This document shows positions 9,676-16,897 of a stretch of DNA of 47,469 bases, in pieces (position 1 is the first letter of the stretch; every line of letters starts with the position of its first letter). The stretch is from NCBI GenBank assembly GCA_031291075.1, contig JARLJS010000152.1:1-47469 (forward strand), in the 5' to 3' direction. Source of the stretch: Nevskia sp. (GTDB lineage Bacteria; Pseudomonadota; Gammaproteobacteria; Nevskiales; Nevskiaceae). The position numbers and the translations under genes were made by a program. The notes below the pieces were generated by a model. The model searched no databases. It was given only the letters and a program-made list of their open reading frames with translations, and was not told where the DNA came from.

Positions 9676-10200
9676 CTAGACGGTATGCGGGCGGAGCAGG
9701 CTGCGGTAGCGCAGCGCGTTCTTGACGTATACCTGCGCCACCTTCCTGAGCATGTCGACCTCCGGCGGTGTCAGCTCGCGCGCCACCTTGGCCGGGCTGC
9801 CCAGCAGCAGCACGCCGTCGGGAAACACCTTGCCCTCCGCAACGAGGCTGCCGGCGCCGACGATGGAGTCGCGCCCGATCACGGCGCCGTTGAGCACCAC
9901 GCTGCGGATCCCCACCAGCGAATGGTCGCCGACGGTGCAGCCGTGCAGTGTCACCTGGTGGCCAACGGTGCAGCCGCGCCCAACCACCAGCTTGAAGCCG
10001 GGGTCGGTATGCAGTACCGATCCGTCCTGGATATTGCTGTCCTCGCCGACCACGATGTCGTCGTTGTCGCCGCGCAGCACGCAGTTGAACCACACGCTGC
10101 TACCGGCGGCGAGCTGCACCGAGCCCACCACCGTGGCGTTGTCCGCCACCCAGGCGTCGGCGGAAACCCGCGGCACCCGATGTTCGAGCTGGTACAGCAT
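9676..10200 (-). CDS. Gamma-class carbonic anhydrase family protein (YrdA-like)
   Basis: 174 residues, a left-handed beta-helix protein of the gamma-carbonic anhydrase/hexapeptide family. Repeating turns such as [30 protein letters not shown] and [22 protein letters not shown] are visible. The three metal-binding histidines of the family are present in VLHTD and GHQVTLHG. Members of the YrdA branch often lack measurable carbonic anhydrase activity, so the reaction is not certain. Its ATG shares one base with the TGA of mtnA upstream (TGATG), so the two are translationally coupled. About 135 bases separate it from mdtA, which is transcribed the same way; a short CCC-TGC-GGG hairpin with adjacent T run there might end this transcript. 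Confidence 0.9.
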   Translation of the reverse strand: MLYQLEHRVPRVSADAWVADNATVVGSVQLAAGSSVWFNCVLRGDNDDIVVGEDSNIQDGSVLHTDPGFKLVVGRGCTVGHQVTLHGCTVGDHSLVGIRSVVLNGAVIGRDSIVGAGSLVAEGKVFPDGVLLLGSPAKVARELTPPEVDMLRKVAQVYVKNALRYRSLLRPHTV

Positions 10201-11216
10201 CAGCGCAGCAGGGCCGCGATCCGCCGCGCGTCCGGATTCTCGATCACGCCGCGCTCGCACACGATGGCGTCGATCAGTTCCGCCGGGGTGACGTCGAACA
10301 CCGGGTTGAACGCCTGCATCCCCGGCGGCGCCACCGGCTGGCCGCGGAACTCGGTCAGCTCCTGCGCGGCGCGCTCCTCGATCGGAATGGCTTCGCCATA
10401 CGGACAGGACAGGTCGAAGGTTCCCGACGGCGCCACCACCATGAACCTTGCGCCGTGGCGCTGGGCGGCGACCGCCAGCATGTAGGTGCCGATCTTGTTG
10501 GCGGTGTCGCCGTTGGCGGCGATGCGATCGGCGCCGACGATCACCCAGTCGATCCGCTCGGTCCGCATCAGGTGCGCGGCGGCGCCGTCGGCGATCAGCT
10601 TGGAAGGAATGCCCTCGCGCATCAGCTCCCACGCCGTCAGGCGCGCGCCCTGCAGCCAGGGCCGGGTCTCGGTGTTATAGACCTGCTCGATCTTGCCCTG
10701 CGCATGGGCGGTGCGGATCACGCCCAGCGCGGTGCCGTGGCCGCCGGTGGCCAGCGCCCCGGTATTGCAGTGCGTGATCACGCGCGCGCCTTGGGGCAGC
10801 AGGGCGGCGCCAAGTTCGCCCATATGCAGGTTCTGGCTCAAGTCCTCGGCGTGGATGCGGCGCGCCTCCGCCTCCAGCGCATCGGCGCCGCCGCCGTTCT
10901 GCCACAGCCCGCGCAGACGCGCCAGCGCCCAGCGCAAGTTGACGGCCGTGGGCCGCGAGGACGCCAGGACCTTTTCCGCCTGTTCGAACGAAGCGGGATT
11001 GCGCCGCACCGCCAGCACCAGGCCGTAAGCCGCCGCGATGCCGATGGCCGGGGCGCCACGCACCGCCATGCCGTGGATGGCCTGCGCCACTTCCTCGGCA
11101 CTGCGGCAATCGAGGTATTCCTCCTGCATCGGCAGCAGGCGCTGGTCGAGCAGTCGCAGGCGGTCGCCGAGCCAGCCGATGGGCTGCACGGCGCTTGGGG
11201 ACGAAGCGCTTGTCAC
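10200..11216 (-). CDS. mtnA: S-methyl-5-thioribose-1-phosphate isomerase
   Basis: 338 residues from GTG at 11216, preceded by AGGAA at good spacing. Converts methylthioribose-1-phosphate to methylthioribulose-1-phosphate in methionine salvage. Family signatures are clear: [16 protein letters not shown] near residue 50, the catalytic cysteine in [11 protein letters not shown] and the catalytic aspartate in [19 protein letters not shown]. Length is normal. It diverges from mtaD across 60 bases. The pairing with an MTA deaminase fits the Pseudomonas-type route, in which methylthioadenosine is first deaminated to methylthioinosine, then phosphorolysed to the MtnA substrate. The phosphorylase and later Mtn enzymes are not in the window. 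Confidence 0.95.
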   Translation of the reverse strand: MTSASSPSAVQPIGWLGDRLRLLDQRLLPMQEEYLDCRSAEEVAQAIHGMAVRGAPAIGIAAAYGLVLAVRRNPASFEQAEKVLASSRPTAVNLRWALARLRGLWQNGGGADALEAEARRIHAEDLSQNLHMGELGAALLPQGARVITHCNTGALATGGHGTALGVIRTAHAQGKIEQVYNTETRPWLQGARLTAWELMREGIPSKLIADGAAAHLMRTERIDWVIVGADRIAANGDTANKIGTYMLAVAAQRHGARFMVVAPSGTFDLSCPYGEAIPIEERAAQELTEFRGQPVAPPGMQAFNPVFDVTPAELIDAIVCERGVIENPDARRIAALLR

Positions 11217-11236
11217 GGGGGATTCCTACCGGGTCT

Positions 11237-11248
11237 AATGCGCGCATT
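11237..11248. promoter_or_regulatory. 12-bp palindrome between divergent mtnA and mtaD
   Basis: AATGCGCGCATT is a perfect palindrome in the 60-base gap between the two divergent starts, 21 bases from the mtnA start and 28 from the mtaD start. It could be a regulator-binding site shared by both genes, but no known operator is recognised and a 12-bp palindrome can arise by chance in GC-rich DNA. Confidence 0.25.
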
Positions 11249-11276
11249 CTAACGTCTTGGCTCAAGGGATTTCCGC

Positions 11277-12599
11277 ATGCAGCCCATCGACCTGCTGGTC
11301 CTGCCGCGCTGGCTGGTGCCGGTCGAACCGGCCGGCGCCGTGCTGGAGGAGCACGCGCTGGCGGTCGACGCCGGCCGCATCGTCGACGTGCTGCCGGCCC
11401 CGTTCGCCCATCAGGCCTACCAGCCGAGGGAAGTGCTGGAACTGCCCCGTCACGCCCTGCTGCCCGGGCTGGTCAACTGCCATACCCATGCTGCGATGAC
11501 CCTGTTGCGCGGCCTGTCGGACGACCTGCCGCTGATGGACTGGCTGCAGCGGCACATCTGGCCGGCCGAGGCCGCCCACGTCAGTTTCGCCTTCTGCGCC
11601 GATGGCGCACGCCTGGCCGCCGCCGAAATGATCCGCGGGGGCACCACCTGCTTCAACGACATGTACTTCTTTCCGGACGCCACCGCGGCGGTGGCCGGCG
11701 AGACCGGACTGCGCGTCACCGTGGGCCTCATCGTGTTCGACTTCCCCACCGCCTGGGGCCAGGACTGGCAGGAATACATCCGCCGCGGGCTGGAGGTGCA
11801 CGACCGCCTGCGCGGCCTGCCGCTGGTGCGAACGGTGTTCGCGCCGCACGCACCGTACACGGTGTCCGACGCCCCGCTCAGGCGTGTACGCGAGCTCGCC
11901 ACCGAGCTGGGGATCGGCATCCACATGCACCTGCACGAGACCGCCGCGGAGGTGGACGGCGCCGTGCAGAGCAACGGCCGGCGTCCCTGGCACCGACTGC
12001 GCGAACTGGACCTGCTCGGCCAGGGCTTCATCGCCGTGCACATGACCCAGCTCACCGAAGCGGAGATCGCGGAAGCTGCGGACCTCGGCGTGAGCGTCGC
12101 GCATTGCCCGGAGTCCAACCTCAAGCTCGCCAGCGGTTTCTGTCCGGTGGCGAAACTCCTGGCAGCCGGCATCAACGTCGCCATCGGCACCGACGGCGCC
12201 GCCAGCAACAACGACCTCGACATGCTGGGCGAACTGCGCACCACGGCCCTGCTGTCCAAGGCCGTCGCCGGGGACGCCAGCGCCCTGCCCGCCGCCGCCG
12301 CCCTGCGCATGGCCACCCTGGGCGGCGCCCGGGCGCTGGGCCTGGAAAGCGAGATCGGTTCGCTGGAGCGCGGCAAGTCGGCCGACTTCTTCGCCATCGA
12401 CCTGGCCCGGCCCGCCACCCAGCCCGTCTACCACGTACTATCGCAAGTGGTATACGCTGCCGGCCGCGACCAGGTCACGGACGTCTATGTCGCCGGCCGT
12501 GCCCTGCTGCGGGAGGGAAAATTACTCACTGTGGATGAAGCGCAGGTGTTCGCCAAAGCGGCAGAATGGCGCGAACGCATCATCCGGACCGACCTGTAG
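11277..12599 (+). CDS. mtaD: 5-methylthioadenosine / S-adenosylhomocysteine deaminase (TRZ/ATZ family)
   Basis: 440 residues, a zinc amidohydrolase that deaminates methylthioadenosine, with S-adenosylhomocysteine or related nucleosides as possible alternative substrates. Metal ligands are visible in order: HTH in LVNCHTHAAMTLLRG, HLHET, the later VAHCPESN histidine and the aspartate in GTDGAASNNDLDM. A ribosome site AAGGGA precedes the ATG. Divergent mtnA and downstream ubiG, mupP and yciK reproduce the Pseudomonas order, which favours MTA deaminase over other members of this broad family. The exact substrate preference remains an inference from context. Confidence 0.9.
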   Translation: MQPIDLLVLPRWLVPVEPAGAVLEEHALAVDAGRIVDVLPAPFAHQAYQPREVLELPRHALLPGLVNCHTHAAMTLLRGLSDDLPLMDWLQRHIWPAEAAHVSFAFCADGARLAAAEMIRGGTTCFNDMYFFPDATAAVAGETGLRVTVGLIVFDFPTAWGQDWQEYIRRGLEVHDRLRGLPLVRTVFAPHAPYTVSDAPLRRVRELATELGIGIHMHLHETAAEVDGAVQSNGRRPWHRLRELDLLGQGFIAVHMTQLTEAEIAEAADLGVSVAHCPESNLKLASGFCPVAKLLAAGINVAIGTDGAASNNDLDMLGELRTTALLSKAVAGDASALPAAAALRMATLGGARALGLESEIGSLERGKSADFFAIDLARPATQPVYHVLSQVVYAAGRDQVTDVYVAGRALLREGKLLTVDEAQVFAKAAEWRERIIRTDL

Positions 12600-12706
12600 C
12601 CGCGGCAGCCGCCGTGGCGTGTCCCCCGAGCCATAGGCCCAGGCGCTCTTTCGTTCGATAATCCCCTTGTTGATCAGCAGCTTGTACGGAATCTCCTAAG
12701 CACAGC

Positions 12707-13417
12707 ATGAACACCAACGTCGACGCCGGCGAGATCGCGCATTTCGAGAGTCTGGCCGCCCGCTGGTGGGACCCCCGGGGGGAAATGGCGGCGCTGCACG
12801 TCATCAATCCTGTGCGTACACGTTATATCGAGCGAGCCGTCGGCGGGCTCAAGGACAAAACCGCGCTCGACGTCGGCTGCGGCGGCGGGCTGCTGACCGA
12901 GGCCCTGGCCCGCGGCGGCGCCCACGCACTGGGGATCGACCTGGCGCAGGCCTCGATCGAGGTGGCGCAGCGCCACGCCGCCGAACACAAACTCGAGGTC
13001 CAGTACCGGCTGGCGAGCGCCGAGGAGCTTGCGGCCGAGCGGCCCGGGAGCTTCGACCTGGTGTGCTGCCTGGAAATGCTCGAACACGTGCCGGATCCCG
13101 CGTCGGTGGTGGCCGCTTGCGGCCGTCTCGTCAGGCCGGGCGGCGGGGTGGTGTTCTCCACCATCAACCGCAATCCCAAGGCCTATGCGCTGATGATCCT
13201 GGGCGCGGAGTACGCCCTGGGGCTGGTTCCGCGGGGCACGCACGACTACGCCAAGTTCATCCGTCCCTCCGAACTCGACCGCTGGGCGCGCAGCGCGGGT
13301 TTGGAACCCAAGGAAGTCATAGGCTTACGCTACAACCCAGTGTTGCTGAGCGCGAGTCTCAATGCCCGCGACCTGGATGTGAATTACCTGATGAAGTGTG
13401 AGAAGCCATTCAGCTAA
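12707..13417 (+). CDS. ubiG: Ubiquinone biosynthesis O-methyltransferase
   Basis: 236 residues. Class I SAM-dependent methyltransferase that performs both O-methylation steps of ubiquinone biosynthesis. The N-terminus EIAHFESLAARWWDPRGE is diagnostic of UbiG, followed by the SAM loop LDVGCGGGLLTEALA, acidic IDLAQASIEVA, LEMLEHVPDP and GTHDYAKFIRPSELDRW. Full length. It lies 107 bases after mtaD; this gap shows no clear promoter or riboswitch. The presence of ubiG shows the host makes ubiquinone and so has an aerobic-type or nitrate-type respiratory chain. Confidence 0.96.
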   Translation: MNTNVDAGEIAHFESLAARWWDPRGEMAALHVINPVRTRYIERAVGGLKDKTALDVGCGGGLLTEALARGGAHALGIDLAQASIEVAQRHAAEHKLEVQYRLASAEELAAERPGSFDLVCCLEMLEHVPDPASVVAACGRLVRPGGGVVFSTINRNPKAYALMILGAEYALGLVPRGTHDYAKFIRPSELDRWARSAGLEPKEVIGLRYNPVLLSASLNARDLDVNYLMKCEKPFS

Positions 13418-13484
13418 GGTTCATGGCGGAGGCCGATAATTGCATGCAAACGCTGCAAATGCCGCGTATAAACGGTGAACTGAA

Positions 13485-14159
13485 TTGAAAATAAGTTCAA
13501 AGTGCGTGCTGTTCGATCTTGACGGCACGCTCGTCGACACCGCGCCCGATCTTGCTCTTGCCGCCAATCTGGTCCGTGAAGAACAGGGGATGACACCCCT
13601 GCCGCTATCCGACTATCGCGCTTCCGCCTCCGGCGGCGCCCGCGGGCTGCTCAAGGTGGCGCTGGGGATGAACACCGATCACCCTGATTATCCCCAGCGC
13701 AAGGAGCGCTTCCTGGTGCATTACCGCGCCAACCTGAGCAACCAGTCCTGCCTGTTCCCAGGCGTGGCGGACATGCTCGACGCCCTGGATCAGGCCGGTA
13801 TCCGCTGGGGCGTGGTCACCAACAAGGTTTCCTCTCTCAGCCAGCCCCTGATGCGGGACCTGGGACTGACCCCGCGCAGCGCCTGTCTCGTCAGCGGCGA
13901 CAGCACACCCAAGCCCAAGCCGGCGCCGGAACCGCTGCTGCTGGCCGGCAAGCTGCTGGGCATATCGGCGCGCGATTGCCTCTATGTCGGCGACGACGAA
14001 CGCGACATCCTGGCCGGCCGTGCCGCGCACATGCGCACCGCGGCTGCCGGCTGGGGCTACATGGGCGACAAGCCGGATCCGCGCAGCTGGCTGCCGGATG
14101 TGATCTGCGAAACTCCGGCCGAGGTGGCACAACTGCTCGAACTGCGCCGTGCTGCCTGA
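13485..14159 (+). CDS. mupP: HAD-family phosphatase, N-acetylmuramate-6-phosphate phosphatase (MupP)-like
   Basis: 224 residues with TTG start at 13485; the in-frame stop just upstream (13476) leaves only this TTG or a GTG at 13503. HAD motif I is LFDLDGTLVDTAPDL, motif II VVTNK, and motifs III/IV KPKPAPEPL and YVGDDERDI. Databases often name such proteins phosphoglycolate phosphatase (Gph), but the position between ubiG and the YciK-type SDR, and the SASGGARGLLKVALG cap segment, match MupP of Pseudomonas, which removes phosphate from MurNAc-6-P in cell-wall recycling. The choice between MupP and Gph rests on synteny. A TATAAA at 13467-13472 may be part of a promoter. It overlaps the next gene by 11 bases. 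Confidence 0.87.
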   Translation: MKISSKCVLFDLDGTLVDTAPDLALAANLVREEQGMTPLPLSDYRASASGGARGLLKVALGMNTDHPDYPQRKERFLVHYRANLSNQSCLFPGVADMLDALDQAGIRWGVVTNKVSSLSQPLMRDLGLTPRSACLVSGDSTPKPKPAPEPLLLAGKLLGISARDCLYVGDDERDILAGRAAHMRTAAAGWGYMGDKPDPRSWLPDVICETPAEVAQLLELRRAA

Positions 14160-14916
14160 GGCGGCGATCCCGCCGGACTACCAGCCGGCGGGGCGGCTGC
14201 TGCAGGATCGCGTGATCCTGGTCACCGGCGCCAGCGGCGGCTTCGGTGCCGCCGCCGCGGTGGAGTGCGCCCGGCGCGGCGCTGGCGTGGTGCTGCTCGG
14301 CCGCAACGTCAAGAAGCTGGAAAAGGTCTACGACGCGATCGAGGCCGAGGGCGGCGCCCAGCCTGCGATCTATCCGGTCAACCTGGCCGGTGCCACCTGG
14401 AACGACCTGTCCGAACTGATCGCCACCATCGAGCGCGAATACGGGCGGCTCGACGGCATGGTGCACGCCGCCGCCCACTTCACCGTGTTCAGCCCGCTGT
14501 CGGACGTGGCGCCGCGCGACTGGATGGAAGGTCTGCAGGTCAACCTCACCGCACCCTACACGCTCACCCGGCTGGCCTTGCCGCTGCTGGCAAAGAGCCC
14601 GGATTCCAGCGTGGTATTCCTCACCGACCCCTCCGGCCACGACAACAAGGCCTATCGCGGCGCCTTCGGCGTCGCCAAGTACGCGCTGGAAGGCATGGCG
14701 CGCAGCTGGGCGCTGGAGCTGGAACCCTATCCGCAGCTGCGCCTGAACGCCTACGATCCCGGCCCCCTGCGCACCTTCCTGCGCCTCAAGGGCTATCCCG
14801 GCGAAGACGCGCAATCGGTGCCGGTGCCGGAAACCGCCATACCCGGCCTGATGTACCTGCTGGGGCCGGACAGCCGGGGGCAGAGCGGCTTCCGGTTCGG
14901 CAGGTCCGCTACCTAG
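14149..14916 (+). CDS. YciK-like short-chain dehydrogenase/reductase with altered active site
   Basis: 255 residues from GTG at 14149, inside the end of mupP. Classical SDR fold: cofactor loop VTGASGGFGAA (residues 25-35), the HAAAH stretch, and VNLTAPYTL with the structural Asn. The catalytic YxxxK position reads FGVAK, so Lys177 is present but the tyrosine is Phe173; the region where YciK proteins have SSSVG reads TDPSG, so the catalytic serine also appears lost by my hand alignment. The C-terminal half keeps the YciK pattern (NAYDPGPLRT). Function of YciK itself is unknown. This copy may be non-catalytic or may use a different mechanism. Third gene of the ubiG-mupP-SDR unit. Confidence 0.88.
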   Translation: MLPEAAIPPDYQPAGRLLQDRVILVTGASGGFGAAAAVECARRGAGVVLLGRNVKKLEKVYDAIEAEGGAQPAIYPVNLAGATWNDLSELIATIEREYGRLDGMVHAAAHFTVFSPLSDVAPRDWMEGLQVNLTAPYTLTRLALPLLAKSPDSSVVFLTDPSGHDNKAYRGAFGVAKYALEGMARSWALELEPYPQLRLNAYDPGPLRTFLRLKGYPGEDAQSVPVPETAIPGLMYLLGPDSRGQSGFRFGRSAT

Positions 14917-14944
14917 GCGGACTCCGAGGCCGGTTCGCGCCGCC

Positions 14945-15589
14945 TCAATGCCACTGCGCCAGCCGCGCCTCCACCGCGCTCCATACCTTTGAATCCAGCG
15001 TCTTGCGGGCGACCGCCACCACCATCCCGAACGGCTCTTCCGCCACGTCGCGCTTGATGTCGAACAGGAAGGCGCAGATCTCCGCCACGTTGAGGCTGGG
15101 CAGGATGAAGGCGAGGTCGCTCAGGTTGCTCAGCGGGCTGCGCGAGGTGATGAACTCCGCCTGTGCTGCCACGATGTCCTCGTCGCTGTAATTGGGCCAT
15201 ATCAGCTCGGCCTGGGCGGTCTCCTCCTCGTCGGTATGCGCCAGATAGGCGCCGACCAGGCGGTTGAACAGGCGGTAGAAGTCAGCTTCGGCGCGCCGCA
15301 CCGCCCCGTCTTCGATCGCGGCCTGGATCTGGCGGGTCAGATCCTCGACCTGCCGGTGTCCCGCTTCCAGCCGCTCCGGCACGCTGCCCAGCTTTGCATA
15401 GAGGGGCATGATGAACTGATCCTCGTCCCGCATGTGGACATGCAGGTGATGCAGGAGCTGGCGGACACGGTTACCGAGGGCGTCCGCCGCCGCGACGTCT
15501 CCGGCATTGAGACGGCCGATGGCAATGGACGCCGTGAACAGCGCCCAGCGATGCGCCTTGTGGGGAATGTTGTAGATGTCGTGCCGCAC
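14945..15589 (-). CDS. Hemerythrin-like metal-binding protein
   Basis: 214 residues. A four-helix bundle protein of the hemerythrin/HHE family that binds a di-iron centre able to bind O2 or sense redox state. Candidate iron ligands are regularly spaced: His10 or His13, His52 and Glu56 in HMRDE, His78 in LEAGHRQVED, and His118 and Glu122 in HTDEE. The C-terminal 80 residues are an extra helical region (SDLAFILPSLNVAEICAFL) beyond the minimal domain. No signal peptide or membrane segment, so cytoplasmic. It converges on the SDR gene and diverges from the oxygen-insensitive hydrogenase operon across 242 bases, so a role in sensing or buffering oxygen near that operon is possible but unproven. 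Confidence 0.88.
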   Translation of the reverse strand: MRHDIYNIPHKAHRWALFTASIAIGRLNAGDVAAADALGNRVRQLLHHLHVHMRDEDQFIMPLYAKLGSVPERLEAGHRQVEDLTRQIQAAIEDGAVRRAEADFYRLFNRLVGAYLAHTDEEETAQAELIWPNYSDEDIVAAQAEFITSRSPLSNLSDLAFILPSLNVAEICAFLFDIKRDVAEEPFGMVVAVARKTLDSKVWSAVEARLAQWH

Positions 15590-15693
15590 CCGGCATTCTC
15601 CGCATACAATCCCGTGGAACTATACCCCGCGTTTGCGCCGGTTTCGAACCGCGGCGGCGACCGCACCGGGTGCGCTGCACAATGGTCGCCCCG

Positions 15694-15717
15694 CTCCCTT
15701 CGGAGCCCGAAAGGGAG
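15694..15717 (+). promoter_or_regulatory. Stem-loop in the intergenic region upstream of the hydrogenase operon
   Basis: CTCCCTT (15694-15700) pairs with AAGGGAG (15711-15717), and CGG/CCG extends the helix inside a single A bulge with loop AGC. It lies 115 bases before the hhyS start. Further small stems follow (CACCT/AGGTG near 15730-15750 and CCGCA/TGCGG just before hhyS), so the leader may be structured. I do not recognise a known riboswitch class or a sigma-54 site here, and no strong -35/-10 pair stands out on either strand. Confidence 0.35.
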
Positions 15718-15831
15718 TAGTGTTTCCACCTGACGATGGGGGAAAGGTGAACGCTGCCGCGCGTGTCATCAGGCTATCGACCAGGTGCCTCCGGGCGGCA
15801 GGCCGCAGGGGCGCTTTGCGGTGAGCCGAAC

Positions 15832-16890
15832 ATGACAGCGGCGACTGCACTGCCCGGCCAGGCGGCCACCGCTCCTGCCATGACCGAGTTGCACATCCTC
15901 TGGCTCACGGCGGGACTCGGCTGCGACGGTGACTCCATCGCGATCACCGCGGCCACCCAGCCCAGCCTGGAAGACCTGGTCCTGGGCGGCATCCCCGGGC
16001 TACCGAGAATCCACCTGCACCACCCGATCCTGGCGGTCGAAGCCGGCGACGCCTTCCTGGAACCCTTCCACCGGGCGGTCGCCGGCGGACTCGGGCCGTT
16101 CCTGCTGGTGGTCGAGGGCTCGATCCCGAACGAACGCATCAAGCCCGAAGGGTATTGGGCCGCGCTCGGCACCGACGCCGCCACCGGCCAGCCGATTCCG
16201 ACCTGCGACTGGATCGACCGCCTGGCACCACGCGCCTGGGCGGTGGTGGCGATCGGCACCTGCGCAACCTATGGCGGCATCCATGCCATGGAAGGCAACC
16301 CTACCGGCTGCATGGGCCTGCCGGACTACCTCGGCTGGGACTGGCAATGCGCCGGCGGCATGCCGGTGGTGTGCGTACCCGGCTGCCCCGTGCAGCCCGA
16401 CAACTTCATGGAGACCCTGCTCTACCTGTTGCGACAGGCGGCCGGCGCTGCGCCACCGATCCCGCTCGACAAGGCGCTGCGGCCGGCCTGGCTGTTCGGC
16501 GACACGACGGTGCACGAGGGCTGCGACCGGGCGGGCCATTACGAGCAGGCCGAGTTCGGCACCGCCTACGGCGCGTCCGAATGCATCGTCAAGCTCGGTT
16601 GCTGGGGCCCGGTGGTGATCTGCAACGTACCCAAGCGCGGCTGGATCAACGGCATCGGCGGCTGTCCCAACGTCGGCGGCATCTGCATCGGCTGCACCAT
16701 GCCGGGCTTTCCCGACAAGTTCATGCCGTTCATGGACGAACCGCCCGGCGCCAGGATGTCGACCTCTGCGGTGCTGGCCTACGGGCGGGCGGTGCGCGCG
16801 CTGCGCCAGGTGACCAAGACCTCGCTGCACCAGGAACCCGCCTGGCGCACGCCGGGCGACACCCTCAAGAGCGGCCACCAGGGAGACTGA
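15832..16890 (+). CDS. hhyS: [NiFe] hydrogenase small subunit, group 1h (actinobacterial, oxygen-insensitive type)
   Basis: 352 residues from ATG at 15832. Electron-transfer subunit carrying iron-sulfur clusters of an H2-uptake enzyme. It lacks a Tat RRxFxK leader, in line with the group 1h class. The proximal-cluster motif reads GLGCDGDS (Cys31, Asp34) where standard hydrogenases have CxxC; with Cys144 (GTCATYGG) and Cys185 (VPGCPVQPD) this gives the three-Cys one-Asp ligation reported for the Ralstonia actinobacterial-type enzyme. Distal and medial ligands follow in HEGC (228-231), KLGC and NVGGICIGCTMPGFPDK. The long match to HhyS proteins makes the class secure. First gene of a nine-gene operon; large subunit follows after 7 bases. 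Confidence 0.95.
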   Translation: MTAATALPGQAATAPAMTELHILWLTAGLGCDGDSIAITAATQPSLEDLVLGGIPGLPRIHLHHPILAVEAGDAFLEPFHRAVAGGLGPFLLVVEGSIPNERIKPEGYWAALGTDAATGQPIPTCDWIDRLAPRAWAVVAIGTCATYGGIHAMEGNPTGCMGLPDYLGWDWQCAGGMPVVCVPGCPVQPDNFMETLLYLLRQAAGAAPPIPLDKALRPAWLFGDTTVHEGCDRAGHYEQAEFGTAYGASECIVKLGCWGPVVICNVPKRGWINGIGGCPNVGGICIGCTMPGFPDKFMPFMDEPPGARMSTSAVLAYGRAVRALRQVTKTSLHQEPAWRTPGDTLKSGHQGD

Positions 16891-16897
16891 AGCGGCG

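Noticed and set aside
10201..10632. Longer start for the gamma-carbonic anhydrase gene (frame open to 10632)
   Set aside because: The extra part lies inside mtnA and has no family similarity; MLYQLEHRV at 10200 fits the family.
15763..15831. Upstream extension of hhyS by 23 codons
   Set aside because: The added residues (GASGRQAAGALCG) do not match family N-termini and the ATG at 15832 gives a normal start; no Tat motif is gained.
15590..15831. Possible riboswitch (Moco, cobalamin, NiCo) or sigma-54 promoter before hhyS
   Set aside because: Several small stems are present but no class-specific core sequence was found, and no TGGCAC-N5-TTGC pair is seen.
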